Shown in pieces: positions 18,753 to 26,639 of a stretch of 64,000 bases of DNA. Under the pieces are notes generated by a model. It saw nothing but the letters and a program-made list of their open reading frames with translations, was not told where the DNA came from and did no database searches. How positions within the stretch are numbered: position 1 is the stretch's first letter; the number at the start of each line of letters is the position of its first letter. Location of the stretch: NCBI GenBank assembly GCA_964526675.1, contig CAZGLY010000009.1, forward strand, positions 16,456 to 80,455, given 5' to 3'. The stretch is from CAZADA01 sp964526675. GTDB taxonomy: Bacteria > Pseudomonadota > Alphaproteobacteria > Caulobacterales > Maricaulaceae. The translations under genes were made by a program, and so were the position numbers.

Positions 18753-18888
18753 TGCTTCGCCTTTTCGCCGCGACACACACCCGCGCGCACGGCCGCCCCG
18801 CCCGCGTTGTGGGGGAAAAACGCATGTGTGCAGTGCAACACGCAAGCGCAGCGGCCATCAAGATTTGTTTCGCCAATTTTGCATCAAT

Positions 18889-18904
18889 GCGGCGGATCCG
18901 CCGC
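18889..18904. repeat. Perfect 16-base palindrome upstream of HU
   Basis: GCGGCGGATCCGCCGC reads the same on both strands. It lies in the 383-base space between the Gfo/Idh and HU genes, which holds no gene. It could be an operator or part of a hairpin. Confidence 0.6.
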
Positions 18905-18955
18905 GAATCTGAGGCGCAGGAAGCGATTTTGGGCCATTGTTCACGCTGCGTTCAC

Positions 18956-18997
18956 GGCCAAACGGACGGAGTGTGACGATTCACGGCCCGTTTGGCC
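18956..18997. repeat. Inverted repeat upstream of HU
   Basis: Ten-base perfect arms GGCCAAACGG and CCGTTTGGCC are separated by 22 bases. Each arm is preceded by or linked to a TTCACGGC element, repeated at 18951 and 18980. No T-run follows, so an intrinsic terminator is unlikely; a regulator site or transcript hairpin is possible. Confidence 0.6.
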
Positions 18998-19051
18998 GCC
19001 TGGCGCCGGATCGTCGGCCAAGCGACGAAAAGCTAAGCAGCGCCAATGGAC

Positions 19052-19079
19052 TTGCGCTTTCTGGCTCGAATCGTACCAG
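19052..19079 (+). promoter_or_regulatory. Candidate promoter for HU
   Basis: TTGCGC at 19052 and TACCAG at 19074 are spaced by 16 bases, a modest fit to the housekeeping promoter, about 57 bases before the HU start codon. Confidence 0.3.
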
Positions 19080-19135
19080 AGACACGTCGCAGAAGCCGCC
19101 GCCAATCCAGGCGTCGGCGGAACAAGGAGGGGCTC

Positions 19136-19402
19136 ATGAACAAGTCCGAGCTCATCAAAGCCGTGGCCACGGAGGCCGGCTTGACTCAGACCCAAGCAAG
19201 CGGCGCGCTCGACGCCGTGATCAACGTTGTCACGAAGACGCTGAAGGACGGCGACCAAGTCGCTATCGCCGGCTTCGGCACCTTCCTCGCCAAGCACCGC
19301 GAAGCGCGCGAAGGCCGCAACCCGCGTACGGGCGAGAAAGTCGCCATCGCCGCCAAGACGTCCGCGAGCTGGAAACCGTCGACGGCGCTCAAAGACCTGT
19401 AG
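19136..19402 (+). CDS. hup: DNA-binding protein HU
   Basis: An 88-residue HU-family nucleoid protein. The N-terminal helix is MNKSELIKAVA, the GFGTF turn follows, and the DNA-binding arm is GRNPRTGEKVAI. AAGGAGGGG precedes the ATG at ideal distance, matching high expression. It acts as a dimer that bends and compacts DNA. Confidence 0.95.
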   Translation: MNKSELIKAVATEAGLTQTQASGALDAVINVVTKTLKDGDQVAIAGFGTFLAKHREAREGRNPRTGEKVAIAAKTSASWKPSTALKDL

Positions 19403-19476
19403 CGTTCCGCCAACCCCCGCCTCCCGACCGCGCTGGTCTCACTTCCGGCGATGCGACGGAGGCGGCGGGGCGTCGG

Positions 19477-20847
19477 CTACGCCGCAGCGCCCTGATTTTG
19501 CGCGCGATCGTCGCGCAGCAACTCGGCGACGAGAAACGCCAACTCCAACGCCTGGTCGGCATTGAGCCGCGGATCGCAGTGGGTGTGATACCGAGAGGAG
19601 AGATCCGCCTCGGTCAGGCCGCCCACGCCGCCGACGCATTCCGTGACGTTCGTCCCGGTCATCTCAATGTGCACGCCGCCGGGGTGCGCGTCCTCGGCAC
19701 GCGCGATGGCGATGAACGCCCGCACCTCGGCGAAAATCCGTTCAACGTCGCGGGTCTTAAAGCCGGTGGCGGCCTTGAACGTGTTGCCGTGCATCGGATC
19801 GGACAGCCACGCCACCGACCGGCCCTCCCGCGCGACGGCGCGCATCAAAGGCGGCAGCCCCTCGGCGACGCCGTCCGCGCCAAAGCGCGCGATAAGGGTC
19901 AAGCGTCCCGGTTCGTTGTCGGGGTTGAGGGCGTCGATCAACCGCAAAAGCTCATCGGGGGCGAGGCCCGGGCCGCATTTGAGGCCGATGGGGTTTTTCA
20001 CGCCCCGCAAGAACTCCACATGCGCGTGGTCGATCTGACGCGTGCGGTGCCCGATCCACACGAAGTGCGCTGAGGTGTCGTACCAGTCGCCCGTGATTGG
20101 ATCGACCCGCGTCAACGCCTCCTCAAACGGCAGCAGCAGCGCTTCATGGCTCGTGAAAAAGTCGGTCTCCGAGAGCTGCGGCGCGGTGTCGGCCGTCACG
20201 CGGCACGCCGCCATAAAGGACAGCGCCTCCGAGATCCGGTCGGCAAGTTCGCGATAGCGCGCCGCTTGATCGCTCTGGCCGACAAACTCAAGCGTCCAGC
20301 GATGCACGTTGGACAGCGCCGCGTAGCCGCCCTGCGCAAACGCGCGCAGCAAATTGAGGGTCTCCGCCGACTGGCTGTAGGCTTGGATGAGGCGCTGGGG
20401 ATCGGGCGTGCGCGCCTCGGTGGTGAAGGCCATGTCGTTGATGTTGTCGCCGCGATAGCTCGGCAGCGTGACGCCGTCGCGCGTTTCGATGGGGCTCGAG
20501 CGCGGCTTGCCGAACTGGCCGGCGATGCGGCCGATCTTCACCACCGGCTTGGCCGCCGCGAAGGTGAGCACGACCGCCATCTGCATCAGCACGCGGAACG
20601 TGTCGCGGATGGAATCCGGGTGAAACTCAGCGAAGCTCTCCGCGCAATCGCCGCCCTGCAACACAATCGCGTCGCCCCGCGCCACGGACGCCAAGTGCTT
20701 CGTGAGACGCCTCACCTCGCCGGCGAACACCAAAGGCGGGTAGCCGGACAAACGACCGACCGCGGAGTCCAACGCGGCGGGATCAGGATAATCGTCTGGG
20801 ATGTGTTTCGCCGGCTTGGCGCGCCAGCTCGTGGGGGACCAGGTCAT
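19477..20847 (-). CDS. aroG: Class II (plant-type) DAHP synthase
   Basis: A 456-residue enzyme that condenses phosphoenolpyruvate and erythrose 4-phosphate in the first step of the shikimate pathway. Class II features are plain: WSPTSWR near the N-terminus, LQGGDCAESF, KIGRIAGQFGKPRS, LPSYRGDNIN, WIGHRTRQ, GLKCGPGL and SDPMHGNTF. The start at 20847 fits the normal N-terminus; the open frame runs further upstream without conserved sequence. Confidence 0.95.
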   Translation of the reverse strand: MTWSPTSWRAKPAKHIPDDYPDPAALDSAVGRLSGYPPLVFAGEVRRLTKHLASVARGDAIVLQGGDCAESFAEFHPDSIRDTFRVLMQMAVVLTFAAAKPVVKIGRIAGQFGKPRSSPIETRDGVTLPSYRGDNINDMAFTTEARTPDPQRLIQAYSQSAETLNLLRAFAQGGYAALSNVHRWTLEFVGQSDQAARYRELADRISEALSFMAACRVTADTAPQLSETDFFTSHEALLLPFEEALTRVDPITGDWYDTSAHFVWIGHRTRQIDHAHVEFLRGVKNPIGLKCGPGLAPDELLRLIDALNPDNEPGRLTLIARFGADGVAEGLPPLMRAVAREGRSVAWLSDPMHGNTFKAATGFKTRDVERIFAEVRAFIAIARAEDAHPGGVHIEMTGTNVTECVGGVGGLTEADLSSRYHTHCDPRLNADQALELAFLVAELLRDDRAQNQGAAA

Positions 20848-21100
20848 GAAAGCGTCTCTCGCGACGGCGCAAGCTCGTAAAGTGTCGTCGTGACCCCGGT
20901 TTGACAAGGCGCGCAGCCGAACGCGTCGCGGCGACCGCGGTATGGGACGCCGCGGTGAGGACTCGCCACCCGTGACGTCGCCCCGTATAAACGCCAACGC
21001 GGGTGTTCGGGGGCCTAACGCCGGCAATCCAGGGGTTCACAGCGCCGCGAAGGCGAAGGTTTGGCCGGCCGGCGGCCTCATCCAACCATGGGGCGTGCGT

Positions 21101-22060
21101 ATGACATCGGCGAACGGTCTCATCCAGCGGGCGCGCCGTCGTGCGGGCCGCCCGACGCCGACGAGCGTCGGCGTGCGGACGGCTCTCGCGGCGGCCGCGG
21201 CGGCGCTCCTGTGCGCCTGCAGCCTCGGGCCCGCCACCGAGCGGGCCGGAGGGACGCCGTTTGCGATCGGGCCGCTGACGCCGCCGCCGAGCTCCTTGCC
21301 GCCGGCGGAGAGCGCGGGCGCGGACGCGTTGTTGGGCGCGGCGAGCTACTCCATCCAAGATCCCTACGCTGATTGGGGCGTGGGCTATCTGGCGCCGATC
21401 AACGGCCGGGTGGCGAGCGCGGCGATCCCGCTCTTTCTCGATCCCGGCCGCGACCATTGGGGGTGGCTGGTGCGCGGGCGGGCGTATCTGCTCGCGAACC
21501 GGACCGCCGCGCCGCCGCGGTCGGACGCCTGGCTGCGGCTGGTGGACGGCGACGAAGCGCTCGTCGTGCTGCAGCAAGGCCCCCGCGGTTGGCTGTTGGT
21601 GCGTTGGGGCGAGCCCGATGATTTTTCCGGCGGCGTCGCGTGGACCCGCCGCGGCCTCGAGCGCGGCGAGCGTCTCGACTACGTGCCCTGGGCGACCGCG
21701 ATCGAGCGCGAAGGCGGCCTCGTCTTCCGGGACCGGGAGGTCGCGTACCGCTTGCGGGCCTCACCAAGCGAAAGCGCGCCGGTGCTCGGTTCCGTCGTCG
21801 GCGGCGACTATGATTTGGAAGTCATGAAGCGGGCTGGGGATTGGGCGCAAGTGCGGGTGTTTGAGCCGCCGAAATGCGCGCCGCCCGCCGACGGCTCCCT
21901 TGGTGGTGAAGTGCTGCTGGGCGGGCCGTCCGACGGCGGGGCGGCGCCGACGCGCCGCTACCGCACGCGCGTGGGGTGGGTGAAATGGCGCGACCCCGGC
22001 AAAGGCCCTTGGCTCACCCGCGCGTGGCCGTGTTTGCGGGGATCGCTGACGGTTGGCTAG
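21101..22060 (+). CDS. SH3-like domain lipoprotein, hypothetical
   Basis: A 319-residue protein with a long basic N-terminus and an Ala/Leu helix ending in a lipobox (LLCACS), so it is probably lipidated and exported. A C-terminal region (VAYRLRASPSESAPVLGSVVGGDYDLEVMKR, then WAQVRVF and VGWVKW) resembles a bacterial SH3 domain. No enzyme motif. The ATG at 21101 is a better start than the distant one at 20942 because the upstream part looks non-coding; the ribosome site is weak. Confidence 0.65.
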   Translation: MTSANGLIQRARRRAGRPTPTSVGVRTALAAAAAALLCACSLGPATERAGGTPFAIGPLTPPPSSLPPAESAGADALLGAASYSIQDPYADWGVGYLAPINGRVASAAIPLFLDPGRDHWGWLVRGRAYLLANRTAAPPRSDAWLRLVDGDEALVVLQQGPRGWLLVRWGEPDDFSGGVAWTRRGLERGERLDYVPWATAIEREGGLVFRDREVAYRLRASPSESAPVLGSVVGGDYDLEVMKRAGDWAQVRVFEPPKCAPPADGSLGGEVLLGGPSDGGAAPTRRYRTRVGWVKWRDPGKGPWLTRAWPCLRGSLTVG

Positions 22061-22066
22061 CGCGCG

Positions 22067-22969
22067 CTAGCCCGCCAGCGGCGACGGTTCGCGCGGCGAC
22101 GCGCCCAAGCGGCTGTCGATGTAAGCCTCCAACGAGCCCGCCAGCTTGCGCACATCTTGCGCGAGATCGGCGTACTTGCCGCGGAGCGTGCGGGGGCGCC
22201 CGGCCTCCTCGACCTGGCTGGCGCGCATCATCGCCACCGATTGTTTGATGGCCGGATTGAGCACCGGATAGAGTTCCCGCAGCAAATCGGCGTAGCGCAT
22301 CGACACGTGATTGACCGCATACTTCGTGATGACCACCAGGCGCGGCACCGTCTCCTCCAACGCCAAATGCTCATCAAGACCGCGCACGTCGAACGCCCGA
22401 AGGCCGTAGACCGCGACCGGATCAGCGATCGTCGGCATCACAATCGCTTCGCTGGCCAAAATGGCGCCCTGGGCGAGCGAGGCGAAGTTGGGCGCGCAAT
22501 CAAACAGGAAGTAGTCATATTCCGCGCGGATCGGGTCTGTGCAGTCCCGCAGCCGCATCGCAATGTCCTCACCGGCGCGTGCGGGATCCTTGCTGATGGC
22601 CTGGGCGGCCGCCTCAAACCGCAGCTCGTCGAAGCGCATGCGCGGCGACGCGGGGATCAGGTCCACGCGCCCGCCATAGTCGTCGATTTCGGTGACGCGC
22701 GACGCGTTCTCGACAATGGCCGCGTTGAACGATCCTTCGCGATGGTGGCTTTCGGGAAACAGCACGTCGCCCAGATTCCGGACAGCCCCGCGCTCGATCT
22801 CCTCCATCTCGTCGCTGCCGCGCAGCATGAATGAGAGGCTGCCTTGGGGATCGAGGTCGAGCACCAACACCTTGCGCCCGAGCGAAGCCAGGCCGTCGGC
22901 CAACATCATACTCGTGGTGGACTTGCCCACCCCGCCCTTCAGGTTCGCCACGCTGACCGCGACCGCCAT
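22067..22969 (-). CDS. Orphan ParA/Soj-type ATPase
   Basis: A 300-residue ParA-family protein. It has the deviant Walker A LKGGVGKSTT with the signature Lys, Walker A' VLVLDLDPQG and Walker B DYFLFDCAPNF. GAGGAAG lies before the ATG. It has no N-terminal DNA-binding extension and no ParB gene beside it, so it is not an obvious partition locus. It is divergent from the TIR-ParA gene, 406 bases apart. The C-terminal tail is Arg/Pro-rich. Likely roles are positioning of a cargo or working with the neighbouring ATPase; neither is proven. Confidence 0.9.
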   Translation of the reverse strand: MAVAVSVANLKGGVGKSTTSMMLADGLASLGRKVLVLDLDPQGSLSFMLRGSDEMEEIERGAVRNLGDVLFPESHHREGSFNAAIVENASRVTEIDDYGGRVDLIPASPRMRFDELRFEAAAQAISKDPARAGEDIAMRLRDCTDPIRAEYDYFLFDCAPNFASLAQGAILASEAIVMPTIADPVAVYGLRAFDVRGLDEHLALEETVPRLVVITKYAVNHVSMRYADLLRELYPVLNPAIKQSVAMMRASQVEEAGRPRTLRGKYADLAQDVRKLAGSLEAYIDSRLGASPREPSPLAG

Positions 22970-23375
22970 GCTTCTTCCTCATCCCATTTGCGTGCGCGCG
23001 CCGCACGGCCCAGACACGGACCCGAGCGCAAAGACGCGCCGCCGCGCGCCGGAAGCGCCCACGACCGGCGCGCGGAGAACGTTACCCCGGCGCCGCCCCG
23101 CGAGGTAGCCCCCTCCCCACACCGGATCCAGGGCCAGGATCGGCGACAGCGCACACGCCCCGGCGCCACACGCGTCCTTGGGTTGCCGTCATCGAGAATT
23201 CTCGCGAAACGACGCGCCGTCATGCGGCACAGGCGCACGACCCTGCACGCGCACATTGTGTCGCGCCGCCTGGTCGGTAATCCTTGTTAACTAAGGTGCG
23301 CGGCGCTCGAGCGTTGATCGCGTGCGCGCCAGGGGCGAGACCTTCAGCAGCTCTGGGCGGGCGGGGACATCAACG
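22970..23375. other. Intergenic region between divergent ParA genes
   Basis: No credible gene is seen in these 406 bases. Its right part is less GC-rich and holds a weak promoter-like pair toward the TIR-ParA gene, TTGTGT at 23256 and TAATCC at 23278 (16-base spacer), followed by a TTGTTAACTAAGG motif. No iterated parS-like repeats were found. Confidence 0.5.
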
Positions 23376-24764
23376 ATGCCGAGAACAGTTTTCATTTCCT
23401 ACGCGCATGAAGACGACGCGCACGCTCGGGCGATCGCCCATAAGCTTGACCAGCTCGGCATCGACTATTGGCTCGATAACGAGCAATTGCACGCGGGGGC
23501 CCACTTACTCGACAGCATTCAAGATGGCATCGCGGAGAGCTTTTGCTTCGTCGTGCTTCATTCTGAGCACTCGTATAGGAGTTCCTATGTCCGGAACGAG
23601 CTGCAGTTTGCGCTCGATCACCAGATCCCGATCATCCCAATCCATCTGGACGATCAAGAGTACACACAATGGTGGGGCCACCGTATCGGACGCCTGACAT
23701 ACGCGTACCGTCCGAACGAGGTTGACGATCAGATGGAGCTCTTGGTCACTGGGATTCAAGCGCACTATCGACGCACCGCGCCGGTCATAGCGTTCACCAA
23801 CTTCAAAGGTGGTGTTGGCAAAACCACGTTAGCCGCTCATCTCAGCGGCATCTTTGCGTCTGAATTTAATAAACGCGTGCTGTTGATCGATTTGGATCCG
23901 CAACACAATCTCTCTCAGTTCTTCTATGGATCGGACATGCTTGATGCGTTCGCGCGCTTGCGACGCTCATCCATGTGTCTGTTTGAACCGGGGCTCCACG
24001 AGGTCGGAGGGGCCTCAGAGGTGTCGTGGAGCACCTTTGACTACAGCCGCACAACACCTGTCTCCCGCTCCGAGATCCGCCAACAGCTGGTGACGGGCGC
24101 CGATGGGCAAGGGTCGCTGGATATCATTCCCGGGCAATTTGACCTTGCCAAGTATTGCCTCATGACGAGGGATGGCGCACGGACCGCCGCCAGCCGCAAC
24201 TTCTTCACAAGCTTACAGAGCTTCCGATCCTACTACGACTACATCGTGATGGACACGAACCCAAGTGTCTCCTTGATTTCGGAACTGGCGCTCGATCATT
24301 CGGATATGTTGGTGTCGCCGCTTCATCCTGACCGCTACGGGCTTCGCGGCGTGCGCCTTTTGCGGCGGGTGTTGCACGAACGGCAACGCAACCGGCCTGC
24401 GCCCCTCAAACGCGCGACGGTGGTCAATCGCGTCGACAATCACAATCCGCAGATGCAGCGGTTTTTCCAAAGCTTGATCAGCGGCGATTTCGATCAAGCG
24501 ATTGAGGCGTTGCCCGCGGGCGTCGCCCCTCGGGATCCCGAGTCCCACTATGTGGCGCCGACCTACGTCCAAGAGAGCAATTTTATGTTGGTGCCCGTCC
24601 TGGGCGACTCTGAGACGGGCGTTGATCGGCTGATCTCATTCAACAACAATCAAGTGGCGAACCCGATCCGAGAATCGCTGTTTCTTGTGGCTGACGATAT
24701 TAAGCGGCGATTGGAACAAGATCATGAAACCAACAACTGGCCGCATCTTGGCGACGCTGCGTAA
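23376..24764 (+). CDS. TIR domain - ParA ATPase fusion protein
   Basis: A 462-residue fusion. Residues 1-125 are a TIR domain: FISYAHEDD at 6-14, GIDYWLDNEQLHAG, and YVRNELQFAL where Glu75 sits at the position of the catalytic glutamate of NAD-cleaving TIR domains. Residues 136-445 are a ParA/MinD-type ATPase with deviant Walker A NFKGGVGKTT (signature Lys144, Lys149), A' motif LLIDLDPQ and Walker B DYIVMDTNPS. Base composition is visibly poorer in GC than the neighbours, suggesting transfer. The ATG at 23376 has GGGGA eight bases upstream; the frame extends 18 codons further. A NADase or other signalling role controlled by ATPase assembly, perhaps in phage defence, is an inference. Confidence 0.88.
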   Translation: MPRTVFISYAHEDDAHARAIAHKLDQLGIDYWLDNEQLHAGAHLLDSIQDGIAESFCFVVLHSEHSYRSSYVRNELQFALDHQIPIIPIHLDDQEYTQWWGHRIGRLTYAYRPNEVDDQMELLVTGIQAHYRRTAPVIAFTNFKGGVGKTTLAAHLSGIFASEFNKRVLLIDLDPQHNLSQFFYGSDMLDAFARLRRSSMCLFEPGLHEVGGASEVSWSTFDYSRTTPVSRSEIRQQLVTGADGQGSLDIIPGQFDLAKYCLMTRDGARTAASRNFFTSLQSFRSYYDYIVMDTNPSVSLISELALDHSDMLVSPLHPDRYGLRGVRLLRRVLHERQRNRPAPLKRATVVNRVDNHNPQMQRFFQSLISGDFDQAIEALPAGVAPRDPESHYVAPTYVQESNFMLVPVLGDSETGVDRLISFNNNQVANPIRESLFLVADDIKRRLEQDHETNNWPHLGDAA

Positions 24765-25140
24765 GAGCAAAACGCGATACACGCCGGAGGAGCTCACGGC
24801 GTTTTTCACCGACGTGCGCGCGCTGCCGGACGCGGCGCTCATCGCCGCCTACAATGGCCCCGCAACGACGCGCACGCCCGCGACGCCCCTCCCGGCGTGG
24901 CACGCGTCCGTCGCCGAGGCCCGTCACCTCTTGGGCGCGCGCCAAAGCCGCTTTGTTGAACTGATGATGGAGCAGCTCGCGGGCGATCCGCGTCTGGCCG
25001 GCTATGCGCCCGCGGCCTCGCACCGATCCAGCCTGCCCGCCTTTCTCAACGCGCTCGCGAAGCGTCTGCCGCAGGACGACATCGTCGCCGCGGCAAGGTC
25101 AGTCGCCCGCGCAAAAGCGCTGATCTACCAAGCCGCCTAG
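24724..25140 (+). CDS. Small helical protein overlapping TIR-ParA
   Basis: A 138-residue protein, mostly alpha-helical by composition, not recognised. It begins MKPTTGRILATLRKSK with a basic N-terminus, then TPEELTAFFTDVRALPDAALI, a Pro/Thr-rich linker, and a C-terminal helical half. It starts 41 bases inside the end of the TIR-ParA gene in another frame, which indicates coupled translation. It has no ParB-like helix-turn-helix. It is likely a functional partner of the TIR-ParA protein. Confidence 0.7.
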   Translation: MKPTTGRILATLRKSKTRYTPEELTAFFTDVRALPDAALIAAYNGPATTRTPATPLPAWHASVAEARHLLGARQSRFVELMMEQLAGDPRLAGYAPAASHRSSLPAFLNALAKRLPQDDIVAAARSVARAKALIYQAA

Positions 25141-25143
25141 AGG

Positions 25144-26541
25144 CTATTCCGCGGCTTTCAGCTCCGGCGGGACGTAGGGCTCGCGCATCAGCACAAGCTC
25201 TTCAGCGATGGTGGGGTGCACGGCGCAGGTCTCGTCCCATTGGGTCTTCGTGACGCCCGCCTTCACCGCGATGCCGATGGCTTGGATCAGCTCGCCCGCG
25301 TCAAGGCCGACCATGTGGCAGCCGATCACGACATCATCGGCTTTGCGCACGACGAGCTTCATCATCACCCGCTCCTCGTCGCCGGTGAGCATGTGTTTCA
25401 TCGGTCGAAAATTGGTTTTGTAGACGTCCACGCCATGGGCGCCGTATTTGCGCCGCGCCTCGCCTTCGGTGTCGCCGACAACCCCGGCTGGCGGTTGGGT
25501 GAAGACCGCGCTGGCGACGACCTCATGATCAAACGCCGTGGGTTTGCCGCCAAACACGGTGTGGGCGAAGGCTTGACCCTCGCGGATGGCCACCGGCGTG
25601 AGGTTCAACCGGTCCGTGACGTCGCCGACCGCGTAGATGCTGTCGACACTTGTCTTGGAATACGCGTCGACGGAGACGGCGCCCTTCTTATTGACGGCGA
25701 CGCCAGCCGCCTCCAAGCCAAGGCCTTCAACCTTGGGCGTCCGACCGATGGCGAACATAATGCAATCGGCTTCGATCTTGGATCCGTCGGTGATGTGCGC
25801 GAGATAACGCCCCTCGCCCAGCTTCTCGATTTTCTCAAAGACCGCGTGGGTGATCACGCGCACGCCCTGGCGTTTCATCTCCGAATGAACCGCCATGCGC
25901 ACGTCCATGTCGAAGCCGCGCAGCACCGTGTCGCCGCGGTAGAGCAAACACGTCTCCGCCCCGACGCCGTTGAAGATGCCGGCGAACTCGCACGCGATGT
26001 AGCCGCCGCCCGCGACGATCACATGCTCGGGGCGTTTTGGCAGGTGAAACACGTCATCGGACGTGATGCCATACTCCTGACCGTCCAGCTCGAGCGGCCG
26101 GTAGGGCGTCGCGCCGACCGCGATCAGAATGGTCCTGGCGGTGACGGTGCGGTCCTCGCGCACGAGCCGAACGGTGTGAGGGCCCTCCAGAACGGCGCGG
26201 TCTTCGATGATCTCAACGCCGGCGTTCTCCAGATTGCGCCACGAAAACCCCGCGATGCGGTCGATCTCCGCGCTTTTGCGATCGATCAGCTTGGTCCAAT
26301 CCAGCTGCACATTCTCCGCGCTCCAGCCATAGCCCTCCGCGTGGTGGAAGGCGTGCCCGTACTCGCTGGCGTAGACGAGGAACTTCTTGGGGATGCACCC
26401 GCGGATCTGGCATGTCCCGCCGACGCGATACTCCTCCGCGATCGCGACCTTCGCGCCATAGACGGAGGAGCTGACGCGGGCCGCGCGGATGCCGCCGGAG
26501 CCCGCGCCGATGACGAACAGATCATAATCGTACTCGGCCAT
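25144..26541 (-). CDS. gor: Glutathione-disulfide reductase
   Basis: A 465-residue FAD and NADPH enzyme. The N-terminal FAD motif is GAGSGGIRAA, the redox disulfide is GGTCQIRGCIPKK (Cys44 and Cys49), and the NADPH motif GGGYIACEFA is followed by YRGD with an Arg suited to the 2'-phosphate. The C-terminal active-site His is in CAVHPTIAEE. It keeps the glutathione pool reduced. The start at 26541 has GGAGG close by; an ATG twelve codons upstream is also possible. It ends three bases after the opposite-strand partner gene. Confidence 0.95.
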   Translation of the reverse strand: MAEYDYDLFVIGAGSGGIRAARVSSSVYGAKVAIAEEYRVGGTCQIRGCIPKKFLVYASEYGHAFHHAEGYGWSAENVQLDWTKLIDRKSAEIDRIAGFSWRNLENAGVEIIEDRAVLEGPHTVRLVREDRTVTARTILIAVGATPYRPLELDGQEYGITSDDVFHLPKRPEHVIVAGGGYIACEFAGIFNGVGAETCLLYRGDTVLRGFDMDVRMAVHSEMKRQGVRVITHAVFEKIEKLGEGRYLAHITDGSKIEADCIMFAIGRTPKVEGLGLEAAGVAVNKKGAVSVDAYSKTSVDSIYAVGDVTDRLNLTPVAIREGQAFAHTVFGGKPTAFDHEVVASAVFTQPPAGVVGDTEGEARRKYGAHGVDVYKTNFRPMKHMLTGDEERVMMKLVVRKADDVVIGCHMVGLDAGELIQAIGIAVKAGVTKTQWDETCAVHPTIAEELVLMREPYVPPELKAAE

Positions 26542-26639
26542 GGGACCTCCGGGCGGTTGGGATTGTGGGGGCATGCCGTTGGCTGCGTGACGGTGTGTGT
26601 AGCACCACCGACCGCCACGCCTCAAACCACGCCGCCGCC

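Noticed and set aside
22939..23256. Arg/Ser-rich minus-strand frame in the gap between the two ParA genes
   Set aside because: No ribosome site, biased composition and no hydrophobic or conserved segment; treated as non-coding.
23283..23297. CtrA-type binding site at the TTAAC motif upstream of TIR-ParA
   Set aside because: Only one half-site is present; there is no second TTAA at the seven-base spacing expected for CtrA.
22067..25140. A plasmid-type partition (ParAB/parS) locus
   Set aside because: Two ParA-type ATPases are present but no ParB-like helix-turn-helix protein, no iterated parS-like sites and no replication gene; flanks are ordinary chromosomal genes.
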